Shown: positions 21,140 to 34,900 of the stretch, piece by piece
How positions within the stretch are numbered: position 1 is the stretch's first letter
Layout of the letters: every line of letters starts with the position of its first letter
Source: Styela clava
Taxonomy: Eukaryota; Chordata; Ascidiacea; Stolidobranchia; Styelidae
Length of the DNA: 64,000 nucleotides
Direction of reading: 5' to 3'
Assembly (NCBI RefSeq): GCF_964204865.1
Contig: NC_135251.1
Coordinates: 13,516,001 to 13,580,000 of the forward strand
The notes under the pieces: generated by a model
Database searches by the model: none
The model's input: only the letters and a program-made list of their open reading frames with translations
What the model was told of the DNA's origin: nothing
Position numbers and translations under genes: made by a program

Positions 21140-23516
21140 TCACTTCAGTAATACGCTTTTTAGCTTTGGAAACAACTTGCATGCATTTTCTGTTGTGATT
21201 TTTTGTACGTCTTCCACTGAAATACCTTTTATTTTCGCAATCCACTCGCATGATACTGTAATATTACTCGGTTCATTTCTGACCTGTGCGTAATAAAAAG
21301 TTTTGTATGAAATATAAATAAATAAAACATATATAAGCATTGTATAGTCATTGATGAAGCTAGTTGTTGACATATATGTACGGCTCAGATCTCAGATTAA
21401 AAAAATTGTTAGACAAAGTGCCCATATAGCAGAGTTGATGATATATTTTGTAAAAAAACAAAATGGACAAAAATGAAAGACAAAAGAAAATAGATGATCT
21501 ACCTGCTTTTCTGGTCCTAAAGCTGGTGAATCAGTTTCAAGTAAAATATTGTCCATTGGAATTCGTTTGACAATGTTTTGTTTCTGAAAACAATGCAAAT
21601 TTTGTGAAGCATCAAAGACAAAATGTTTAAATAATCAAGATAAAAGTACTTAACATGATTTGTGGCTTGTTTGTATCATTTTGACAATGGTGAATAAATT
21701 TTCAACAATTTCAGTTGATTACGGTACCTGTTCACTCCTCACAATACAGGGTGGTATAGAAAAATAATAACCGGCTTGAACTCCTTCCATTGCAGAAGCT
21801 GCATTCCCGCTGTATGCATGCAACACAACTTTTGTTGCACCACATTCCTTTAATGCTTTTATTGTCGGCCTACCTGCTGACCGTGAATGTACATTTCTAA
21901 AAAAATATCGTATTGAATAAAAGTGTTCATAAAATAAAAGTAACAAAATATTGCATCTGTTCTCAAGTAAACCGCCTTGCCTGCTACTAGGATAGGATTT
22001 ACAGGATAGGATTTACATATTTATCCCGGGGGAGAGGAAAGCCGATAAGACGGCTTATCCATATGGCGAACCACGGCCTCTCGTCCGGTTACCATTCCAA
22101 GTCGGGTATGGGATTAGTTATATTGTTTGTTTTCGGAAGCATGGACTTGGTGGTGGAGGAAGCCGTAACCGACCAGCGGTTACGTGAACCACCCAACGAC
22201 GGCGAGGAGTCCAGCAATCCTCTCGCACATAACCATCCCTGCATGGGATTCGAACCTGCGAACCCACGCGGAGTAATTAGAGGTGCGGTGGCGAGCGTAT
22301 TCCTAACGCTTAGCCCGTTGAGCCACACCGCCGCGCCACTAGGAAGACTCATTTTTCATTTTAAACCATATCGATCTCAATAATAAAAATACTCACAATG
22401 GAAGATCATACTTCTGAGCCAGAGCGGCCTGTAATAGAAATGAGTTCAGATTACAACTGAAATAGTAGAAAATGTATTATTAACATTCAACAACAATTTA
22501 GTCAATTCAGTGAAAAATTAAAATGACAGATAAGATAATGGTGCTGACAAAGCGTACCTGGAGACGAAAAACTTCTCTTTGTTTCTCTTTACTATCGTTT
22601 TCTTTGGTATAAAAAGGTGTGAAATCAAGTCCAACTTCTCCTATTCCAACAATTTTATTGTAATGTGAATCAATAAATGGAATTGCATCCTTCAAATCAT
22701 CTGGCATCACACTTCTTTCTGTGAGTTCGGAATCCCTCTTTATACAAAAATATATCAGTTTGGTGACAAGGATATACACAGCAGAATCCAAACGCTATTT
22801 TGATTCCTAAATGTTTACTTAAGAAGTCGATGTCACACATTTCCACTATTTTTTTATCTCATATATCACAAGTTAATAATATTAGAAAAATTTATTATAT
22901 TTTTTATAGATTATAAATAATAATTTATAAATAATTATAAATTTATTAATACCCTCAATCAATTCCAAATTCCACAACAGAATAATTGTTTCCACATTAT
23001 GTTTGCAGCAAATATGAATAGAATTGAATAGTTTGCAGACAGTATGAATACCATATTACTATGTCAAAATCATCCCTATCATGTCAAGTAAAACTTTAAA
23101 TCATTGATTGAAATATACAATATAATATAGGAACATATGCGAAATTTCAAGCTCAAATAAGATGCATAATTGCAGTAACGCTTGAAAGCCGAAAGTATTT
23201 GATCTCCTGATTTTTAGACATGACTAGCTGGGCCATTCATTTCCAACATTCGAATGGGTGGCCATGTATCTGCATACTAAACATAAGTGGTTATGCATAC
23301 CTGAACTGGATGGATTCCAAGGCAAGGAAACAAAAAGTCTGAATACTGTTTACAAATATCCAATGTCCTTTCAAATTCTGTAAAAAATTCAGGAACAACA
23401 ATGATTGCTTTGATGTTTGCTTCCTTCCCTCGCTTCACAACAATATCTAGATCATCAGCAAACTCAGGTGCAGCAAGATGACAATGGCAGTCAACATAAC
23501 CCATCTCCTCTTGCAT
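21140..23516 (-). CDS. TATDN3: TatD-family metal-dependent hydrolase, TATDN3-like, 6 exons, 273 aa
   Basis: Exons 5'-3' on the minus strand: 23301-23516, 22558-22737, 22397-22428, 21728-21896, 21503-21583, 21140-21283; total 822 nt. The length (273 aa) is that of animal TATDN3, and the reading matches it along the whole chain. Metal ligands are visible: H11 and H13 in VDCHCHL, E106 in GEVGLDF, H146 in NVHSRSAG, H169 in VLHAYSG and D217 in [10 protein letters not shown]. The family consists of TIM-barrel nucleases/phosphodiesterases; the cellular substrate of TATDN3 is poorly defined. Exon 3 is only 32 bases. The intron between exons 3 and 4 holds a SINE. It is divergent from POLR2G, with 1.9 kb between the start codons. 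Confidence 0.93.
21990..22352 (-). mobile_element. tRNA-derived SINE in TATDN3 intron 3
   Basis: On the minus strand the element opens with a tRNA-like head: a box A-like GTGTGGCTCAACGGGCTAAG and a perfect box B GGTTCGAATCC (complement at 22246-22256). A body shared with the copy at 48907-49250 follows, including CGAGAGGCCGTGGTTCGCCAT. It ends in a short tandem tail with TAAATCCTATCCT. It lies in the same orientation as the host gene. Open frames across it are fortuitous. Confidence 0.85.
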
Positions 23517-24697
23517 TATTTATGCCTAATTGCCTCACCATGTATCTAGTACGGTACGGTAGGTACTGTAGTACGGTGCAGTAGTTGCAAAATCAAAATC
23601 AAGGACCTTTAAAAAAGAGAAAGGAGCTGTAGCTCAAACAGTTAACAGTCAGTCATTTCAATTAGTAAGCAGTTGAGGGAAAATATAGTTGACTCTTAAC
23701 TAAATTTAAAAATCAGCAAAACTTGATCCTTTCTCAAAATATGTTTCAATGTACATTGTCCCATCGCTGGAGCTGTCGGGGAACAAAAGTTTCAAAATGC
23801 TTTTAGAAACAAATCGCGAGAGATATCGAGTCTATTTCCGGGGAATACCCTGACATGTGTTGATGAAATTTTGAGTAGCCACTAAGTGGCGATGCTGGTC
23901 AGTAATTCATCTGCATTCAACTCTCACTCATCGCACTGTTTAATAGGGAAATTGTGTTGAATAATGTTTTATAAGGATTTAATTTGGTATTCAAATTTAT
24001 AAGATGTTTCATACAGCTATTTCCCTATTTAGATACACACACAACCACGACCTAGAATCCCCGAATTTGCTGCATTCAAGTATTTAAAATCAGCTTCATT
24101 TATGTACATGATATGTGGGGTAGATTCTGATGATCTCTCAATTACCATAATTGGACGGTAGAAGTTAGAAGTATATTACGTTTAATTTATCTACCTAATT
24201 TTTGTTATTATTCCGTGTAAGTTGTCCACTTTCACGTTTTTCAACTTTATTTTAAGTTATGCCAGTATGCTCATGTCCGCCTTCCAGGTATCACTGCATT
24301 TTGTTTGTCTGTCTACTTTTTGTGCTGTTATGGTTTTATGTCAGAGTACCGAAATAAATAAATAATTCATCAATTTTCTGGGAACATTTAAACCAGTGGG
24401 GATTGACAAAAAAAAGTTTGACATGATTTGTAGTCTAATTATGTTTAGCATGCTGGCTGATTTTATTTATATAAATGCAAAATTGGTAAAGACAGAAAGA
24501 CGATCGAAGTTTAATAGCTTTTTTGCCACTATAAAAGAGAGTATTAAAATATTGGTTCTGAAAAGGGAAAGATAGGCAAACATTGAAAAATGAGAATTCG
24601 TGGTATTGTCTATTACGATTGTATTAAAATCGGTATATATTTTTATATATGAAACCTAATAAAATCCAGTCCAGCTGGTAGTTGTTAGTCTTAAGTG
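23517..24697. promoter_or_regulatory. Divergent intergenic region TATDN3 / POLR2G
   Basis: The spacer between the two divergent housekeeping genes. GTACGGTAC-type short repeats occur at 23546-23585 just upstream of the TATDN3 start. A shared promoter is possible but no defined element was recognised; a MITE occupies the POLR2G side. Confidence 0.35.
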
Positions 24698-24705
24698 GAT
24701 ATTTC

Positions 24706-25157
24706 GGGTCTCATGTAGTTTCCTACCTAACATACTTCTAGCGGGCGTAGCACAACAATTTTTTCATGTGTCAATCCTAACCCCCACCTGACTATGCCAT
24801 CCAAATATTACGTCTCTACGACGTCACAGTGACGTAATAGAGACCTTCAAACTATACCAACTGTCATCCAAGACGCGCACGTCTGCGCACCCGAAATCGA
24901 ACGGCTATTTCTCTCGTTTTTACGTGGCGACGATTCCAATATGAGAGAGATCGCTGACGTTAGTAAGTTCTTTATCGTCGGCGCAGATGCCATTTCAGAC
25001 GATAGTACGTATATTTAACAAGCTCTATGACGTGATTGTGATGTCGTAGTGACGTAATTTTTGGATGGCATAGTCTGGTGGGGGTTAGGATTGACATGTC
25101 AAAATTGTGATGCTACGCCCACTAGAAGTATGTTAGGTAAGAAACTACACGAGACCC
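24706..25157. mobile_element. Long-TIR foldback MITE upstream of POLR2G
   Basis: A 452-bp element with inverted arms of about 130 bases (left begins GGGTCTCATGTAGTTTCCTA, right ends GAAACTACACGAGACCC), flanked by a perfect 8-bp duplication GATATTTC (24698-24705 and 25158-25165). The arms include CTAACATACTTCTAG and AATCCTAACCCCCACC in both orientations. Non-coding; it sits about 270 bases upstream of the POLR2G start codon. Confidence 0.88.
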
Positions 25158-25426
25158 GATATTTCTCCTTTTACCTGCTTATTGATAGAGTTTATAGATC
25201 TATATTTTAACCCTTTTTCACAGTGCCTAATTCTTTGAAAAATAACTCGTGAAATATCAAGATTATATCTAAATGCCGAAATGGGTTTTTGAATTTTCTT
25301 CTTGCAGAGTATTTATCATTACTGAATATTGATATTAAATTAAGAGCTTCGACAGTGAATATTTTACCGGAATATAAGAGGGATACACTGGTAATAACTA
25401 AAAGGTCATTACTGCATGCAAATAAT

Positions 25427-27312
<1,886 letters not shown>

Positions 27313-27645
27313 TATTTTAACAAAGGTCTCAAACTTTGGAAAATGAAACTTGCGTCGACGGTTCTCCATGAAAAGAACTCACTAGAGATTGGATGAACTG
27401 CATTGCATCTTGGGGGACAGCATAACTTGCTATTGAACCATATTACTGGTTTTCTCTACGATTGACTCAATAAAATTTAAGACTTTTTCTTTGTCTTGAA
27501 TAAATTTTTGCAAATATTTGTTTAGTAGTATTCAAGGATATAATTTCTTTGATGTAGTTGATGATATGTGTTGTACGGCAGGTCAGGTCACAGAAATTAC
27601 CTATAGTTTCTTGTCGAATCATGATAAATGCTGTATGGTTTAGCC

Positions 27646-28395
27646 CAGTGGTTCTCGAACTTTTTTGTGATCTGACGCCCCCCTGAAAAATCTGCTCAAG
27701 TTGCGAGTGAATAAAGGTGATAAACATGATACTTTCCTCAATAAAATACCTTTTCTGCCATGAGTTTATTTAAACGAACAAACAAAATATAACTAAAGTG
27801 GGTGAAATCACATTTAATGGGGTGGATGAGTCTTTTTACAAATGTCAATGGAACTTTGGGGTGAAGAGCCACACGTGTTTTTGTTTGATCTTTTCATTGA
27901 TTACTCTAGATCGGTCATTCGTCTTGATTACGACCATGGTAAAAACTAAATACATGCTGTAGTAAGATAATTTTAAAAAGGTCAATTCCCCAACATCCTG
28001 ATTCAATTGGCTTGCAAAACAGCAGCTCTTCTACAGCTTTTTGTTCATCAAAGTAGGCAAAGCATATTAAATGGTCATCTTGTCTTGGAGTTGCTCAATC
28101 AATCACAAATATCATCTGCTATGTCACCAATACGTCGAAATATGTCAGTAGACATAACTATGAGGTTTCTTAGATTCAGAATAACGATAAAGTTGATTCA
28201 ATTTTAGAGTAAAAAATATTTTTGTTGCAACTGCATGGGGATGCAATGTCGCCGGATGCCATTTAAGCTTATTGGGTAACATGCTTTCACTGGCTAAAAT
28301 CTTGCTACAAACATTACATTTCGCTTTTTCTTCGCCGTTTAATTGAACGGGAGTGCATCCAAAGTCCTGGTAGCTTTTTTAACTTTTCTTGTTCA
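27646..28395 (-). pseudogene. Remnant of hAT (Charlie/ZBED5-like) transposase
   Basis: The hAT-like end CAGTGGTTCTCGAACTTTTTTG is at 27646. On the minus strand at about 28230-28360 a BED-type zinc finger is readable (KAKCNVCSKILASESM, then LPNKLKWH...H). At about 27990-28200 minus-strand pieces resemble hAT transposase segments (EELLFCKP; IFRRIGDIADDI) with stops between. Most of the transposase of roughly 600 residues is deleted. The right boundary is approximate because no second terminal repeat was seen. Confidence 0.6.
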
Positions 28396-28953
28396 GTATT
28401 ATTTTTACGCTTCTGCAGTGGAATTTAATATTCGTAAGGTGTAACGGGTAAACATAATTTTGCAAAATAAGAAACGTTTCGTATTTACTCAAGATTCGGC
28501 TGATGAAAATACTGCCTGACAGGACTATTATCCCTAATTTAGGTAGAACATACCCTTCTTGCCAGCAACACGCAATAATTACAATACCACACACTGCTAT
28601 AAAGACAATTTAATAAGAACATGTGCAACATCTACAAATACTATCAGACATCAGGTTACAAAAAACGATTTAATAAAACATACTAGCTAAAAGCTTCGAA
28701 TCTCAAACATGCGAACACAATTAGTATGGAGCTTTCCATTTGGTTAATATGTCAGTGATTGCACCATACATTGAACACTCAAAATTACTAAAATGTGTAG
28801 ACGTTAAGAGGAATTACAAATCTCCATGAATACATTTTTAAGATGAAAGATACTAAAAGTTTTGATGATAAGTACTGTTTCAACAGATAAACACTGGACT
28901 TGACTGTATTATTATACACGGGCTTTTGAATTACTTCAGAGGTGGCTACAGGA

Positions 28954-31900
28954 TTAAACGACCTTCCATTGCATAATACCACAATCCTGACCTCCAGTGG
29001 ACAAGAGAGTGCTGTCATCCCCTAGAAACCTCACGCAAGTCACATGACTGCTGTGTCCAGAATGCTTCGAGCTGGGAGCCTGAATGAAAACACCATAATA
29101 AGAGAGCATTAAAGACCGCTAGCTCGCTAAAAATGCAAACACGGAACTGCCCATTGTGCGTAATTTTTAATTTTGATGACCTTATTGCGCAAAAGTGAGA
29201 AACGAACCCATAATGCCCATAACATTTTTGAAATAAGTAAAAGTAATTGCTTCCTAGCGACAACGTTTATCTTTAACCACTGAAAGTTTCAAAGTAATTT
29301 GTCCGGTAGTTAAAGAGTAAAGCGTTTTTTTCACAACAACAACAACAACAAGAAGAAGAATGTTAACAACAAAAAAATGATCCATAGGCCCACTTGGTGT
29401 CCGATAATGACAACATGAAAATACCTTTAGAAATAAATGAATTGTAATTAATAAATCACATACCCTTGGTTTATTACATGGATATTTGTAAAGATGAACT
29501 TTTCCAAAATCATCACCAGATGCCAAGTAAGCTGTATCATGTGATCTGCAAACAGCATTTACATCTGTACCATCAGCACCTTCTGGCCATACACCTGCAT
29601 CAAAAACATATAATCATCTTGCTGGTGCAATATAGCATGAAACGCACATCATATGCTAAGGTCAGGCCTTCCAATCGTGCTTGATTTATAGAAATATTAC
29701 GTTATTTTACGAATATTCATTGCGGTAGTTATTTAGCATTATTGTGAGAACCCCCCTAGTATTTGTACCAGGTTAGGGTTAGGCCATAATTTTATCCAGA
29801 TTTAGTTCTATTACAAGTCTGTCTGTCTTACTGTGTTAGCCAAGTGAATATACCCTCCGCCCATAAGTTTCAGTCCCTTTACACAACTTGATGTAAAGTG
29901 AGCGAGCAAAATTAGTTACCTCCATATTTGTACACAGACATCTGGAGCGCCCTACTGTGATATATGTTAGTGGACAGTGGACACATTGTATTGGACAATC
30001 ATGTAAATGTACAATCCTTACCGAAAGCATTGAATCCCAGAGTGCATGTACTAGTTGCCCATTCTACATCTCTGGTTGAGGAGGCAGATGCAATTTGCTT
30101 GCATGTACGAGCATCCCCTTATGAAAAAAATACGAAAATTTTCTCAGAGTTGAGTATTACAATGAATAAAAAGACTGAAGCAAACAAGCCTGTTTGTGGT
30201 GTTGGGAGGCTAGAATCACTATTTATTAAAGACTTGGACTCGTCATGAACTGACCAGTGAAACTTAACTTGAATGTCTTGTCCCATACTTGCCATGAAAG
30301 TCTATCACGTGTGGTGCTTGATTCATTCAAAGTTTATCTTTATAGAGGTAGGTGGAGGGCCATGCAGGACTGGGCTTTATATTGCTTGACGGTGTCCCGG
30401 TCAGGCGCAGTTTACTTATATTTCCCACCTCTTAGCGTTTTCAATTAAGCTACTATTTGTGGAATAAACTCAAACTAAAATGGCAAGTTCTCATAGCATT
30501 ATGATAAAGACATACGAGTAGTAGGAATACAACCAGTAATATTATAAAAAGACAAATGTCTGCGAGGTCTTTCAAGGGACTTAACTCAGTGTTTGAATAG
30601 ACTTCGAATTGTGGCAATTTTGCAGCTGTACATCAATAAAAAGGATTACCCACTAAGCTGGTAGGTAACTTTTCAACAACTGTTAATGAGTTGAAAAAAC
30701 TACAACAACCGTTACTTACAATATAAAACTTCATAATCGCCGGAATTTGACTGCAACATGGTGCTATTACTTGACCAATCTACATGTGTTATGTAACTAC
30801 TGTGTCCGACACACTTTCCTTGTTTTTGATATTTCCTGCCATTTTCACTGACAGCATAAATGTAGATGTTGTTATCATGTGATCCAATGGCAATGAAGTT
30901 TCCATCTGAAAAATATATTCACAGATATAAGTATTATATTAGAAAGTACAGTGCAAATAAACAGGAGTGCAAACTTAGATGCAAATGTATGAGAGTGCTG
31001 GGTGCAAATGTAAATAGGGGGAAATACTTGTGGGTGCAAACGTTCAGGGCGCAAATGTACATGGGTGTAGTGTTCGCAAATGTAATCTATAAGCAAAAGC
31101 AAATGTCCGCAGGTGCATAATTTTGCAGTACTAATGCATGGGTGAGAATATCAGTAGGTGCAAAAGTATGCAGGTCCAAATGCCCCGAGTGCAGTTTACG
31201 GGCAAAAATGTATGTGAGGGCAAATGTGCTGTAACCCCTATAAACATATAAATACATTTTTAAAGTTGAAACCCTATTGGGCATCTCCTACCTGGCGAGT
31301 AAGTAATAACATCATGTTGTTCATTTCCATCAGTATGCACAGTAACAAGTTCAGATGTTTCAGAGTCTAGAACCAGCCATCGACCGGTTGTCATAGCTAC
31401 AGCAACCACAGCTCCTTCATCACACGGGAAGAAGTCAGCAGATTGAATTTGGTCGTCCATTTCCTGTAAAATAGATTATTTACAAAGAATGTCATAGAAC
31501 ATAAAAAAACAAGGATAGCTGTTCTAACATTTGTCGCCTCCACTGAAAATTTCAAAGCAATTGGTTCAGTAGCTGAAGAGAAAAGCGATTTTCCACAACA
31601 AGGATAACACAACCAACAACACAATAACAAAGCAATACATGAGTCCACTTCATTTCCAACAAGCTTGTCTAGTAACCTTAGTTTTTCCTTTATTTGGTAA
31701 TTCCACTAAGCTTACCTTTGTCCAAATAGGTTTATGAGTGTCAGCATCCCAAAGTGTGAGATTGCGATCATATGCACCAGTTATAAAATGTTGTTTGTTG
31801 GGGTGAGCAGCAAGACCCCACAATTCTTCAACATGACCCTGAAAGTAATATTTATTATGATTTTCTTGAAGAGAACTGGCCCAGAACTTGCTAGAAATTT

Positions 31901-34900
31901 TTGGAAAAAACTTTCGACATGAAAATTTCTCTGGCTAGGCTAAAGCGAATACTGATAGTAAACAATGGAACAAGTAGGGTTAGGGCCATAAATATCCTCA
32001 TCTCGATTCCAGGACTAGTCTAATATACTCCCGGGATTCCAAGAAGGTACCTATAAACGTTGGGGAGATGAGATTTTGAATGAATTATTTTATTACCAAG
32101 CAGTTTTACAATAGAAGATGGCTGTTTGTTTACAATGGTATGTCAGTCTCACATATAATCAGTTTTCAGGTCAGGTAAGACTGCTGAAAACATTTCTTGG
32201 TGGAACAAGTTGTGAATGAATTATTTTATTACCAAGCAGTTTTACAATAGAAGATGGCTGTTTGTTTACAATGGTATGTCAGTCTCACATATAATCAGTT
32301 TTCAGGTCAGGTAAGACTGCTGAAAACATTTCTTGGTGGAACAAGTTGTGAATGAATTATTTTATTACCAAGCAGTTTTACAATAGAAGATGGCTGTTTG
32401 TTTACAATGGTATGTCAGTCTCACATATAATCAGTTTTCAGGTCAGGTAAGACTGCTGAAAACATTTCTTGGTGGGACAAGTTGTGAAAATTCAGAAGAA
32501 TAGTCTTTACAAAAAATTTCAATGGAAAAGGAATATTAATAATCCTAATTTTTTTTAAGACAACTTTCTCAAAGCAAGACAACACGCACATTAAAGTAGA
32601 GGAGAATAACCGACCCAAGTAGGGTAATACAATTCCCATCCTAAATTCTACTTTATCTCATCTCAATCCGAAAATTAGTTTAATAGTTGTGAAAATTCTT
32701 ATTGAAATTGTTTTAATGATGAATACCTTGACAACAGTATCGAAACCTGATTGTAGACTGCCGTACAATATCGAATTTTTCTTAGTTCCAACTAGTAAAG
32801 AATCACCGGTACCATACGATATGGTTCGTATTCCTCCTCCATTCAGATTAGGAAGCTTGAAAAAGAAAAGGATAATCAACAAACAAATGCACACAGATCA
32901 CTTTCAAAAGGTAATCCATATAAAATTAAGGGTCACAGGCCTCAGCCATCTTAGAGAGCCACAATGTGATTGAGAGCTCTTGGAAAGGGGCCACAGATAA
33001 TAAAGTTTAAAAAACAGTTTAATCCTAGAGGTCAGGCAAAATATTAAAGAAATGTTAGTTTGCAGCAAGACTTTTAAACCACTCTGAATAGTCATTTATA
33101 TCCTTGCTACAGCATCTCTGCATTAGACTCATACGATACCACCATTACAAACAATATAGGAAAAATAGGTACGGTAAGCTTGATAGTTACACAGACATAT
33201 ATTAGGATCAAAATGTACACATACCTGAACTTCATTTGTTTTATTGAAATCAGCATCCCACATTACAATTCTTCCATCTTTTCCACCAGTAACAAATACT
33301 CCATCTCGTAACATGCAAATTGAAAACACAGCTCCTTCATGAGCACCCTGTTGTATAAGATATGGGTAAGAAAAATAAGTCAAAAATTAATGATAGTATT
33401 GGTCAATTCACAGATTTCAACCAAATACAAATCATGCGATCATTTCGATTGCTGCTAATTCACTTATATGTAAATATACTAACAGTGATAAACTTTGAAA
33501 TGCGTTTGGAAGTTCCCTGAGCCCAAACTTGAAGATTTCCATTGGAATCACCAGATATAACAACACCAGAACTTGTGAATGCAAGACAGTGAATGATCTT
33601 TGGCTTGTCGTGTTTCTAAAAAAATATTGGAGAAAATGGTTTAGAGAGTTATTGGAAAGGTTAAATAGATTAAAAATTTACAGAATCACTGTATTAAATT
33701 CAGGATTTATGATAGGTGCTATAGTCAAGTCAAGTTTATTTTTTCCAACCAGTAAATATAAAAATAAAAAAATGAACACATAAAATACAAAAAAAAAATG
33801 AAAATTACACTTTTACTGGGGAAGGGAAGTCACAGGTAACTAATAAATTCAGTTAAGTAACTAGCTGAGGTAAAACGATTCTTCAAAATATCAAACATAT
33901 TATATTCATTGTCATTATTGTATTATGTCTGCCCAAACTAGTACAGGGGTTGTCCCCACCAAAAGGACCAGCAGCAGCAGCCCTCTGGGATCATGAGCAA
34001 AAACCTTCACTCTGTGCCTTTCGTGATGGCTACATACATTAATTTAAAATAAATTCAGTGATTATTTCTTTGCGCTCTATGATGTTTTTAATATTAAATT
34101 AAAGACTGATGGAAATGTGTTAAAAGTGAAACTAGGCATTTTATAGAAGAGTTAAGGGGCCATAAATATTGAGTCTTTGGAAACAGGCCACTGATCATGA
34201 AACCACTGGACAAGAATCTTATTATATCTTTTGAAACAAAAAACACCAATTTCATAAAATAAGTTGACAATACTGCAGTATCATTGAATTCAGAAAAATC
34301 AAAATAAAAGGATGTTATAAAGTCAAAAATTCACCTCATATAATCCCTGCTTCTTGACTAGTTGTCCATCTTCTAATTTCCAAAATAAAACATGACTTTT
34401 TCCACAAGTTACAATCTGTATTTCTTCTGAATGTGGATTAAACTCACAAGTAACTACAGGATCTTTAGATGACTGTAATTGACAAAAGAAAATTATGGAT
34501 TTCTTCATTTTCATATGAAATTTTAATCTCTAATTCGTAAAAATTCATGAATTTCTATTAAAAGGATTCATACCTAATATTGCAGGATGCACTATTTTTT
34601 TTTTGGTTAATTTAGATTCTATCATTAAATACCAACTCATGTTTTAGTATATACTCACAGAAGTTCACAGAACGATAAAATTGCAGTAAAAAAGAAAAAT
34701 AGTATTGAAATTCGTGAATGCAAAACAGAACCTACCTTGCTCTCAGCAAGTTTTGCTTCCTTTTCCCAATCCCACACAGTAAGTACATGATCATTCGATT
34801 CATCTATTGCACAAAGATAAGTTCCACCATCCTAGAAAAACATGTTCAAAGCAAAAATTAAAGCGATTTTGTTAGACTAGAGCAATATTCACTTCCACAA

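Noticed and set aside
22063-22383. Open frames of 87-106 codons on both strands (also at 48902-49183)
   Set aside because: They lie wholly inside the tRNA-derived SINE; the same frames recur in both SINE copies only because the element is GC-richer.
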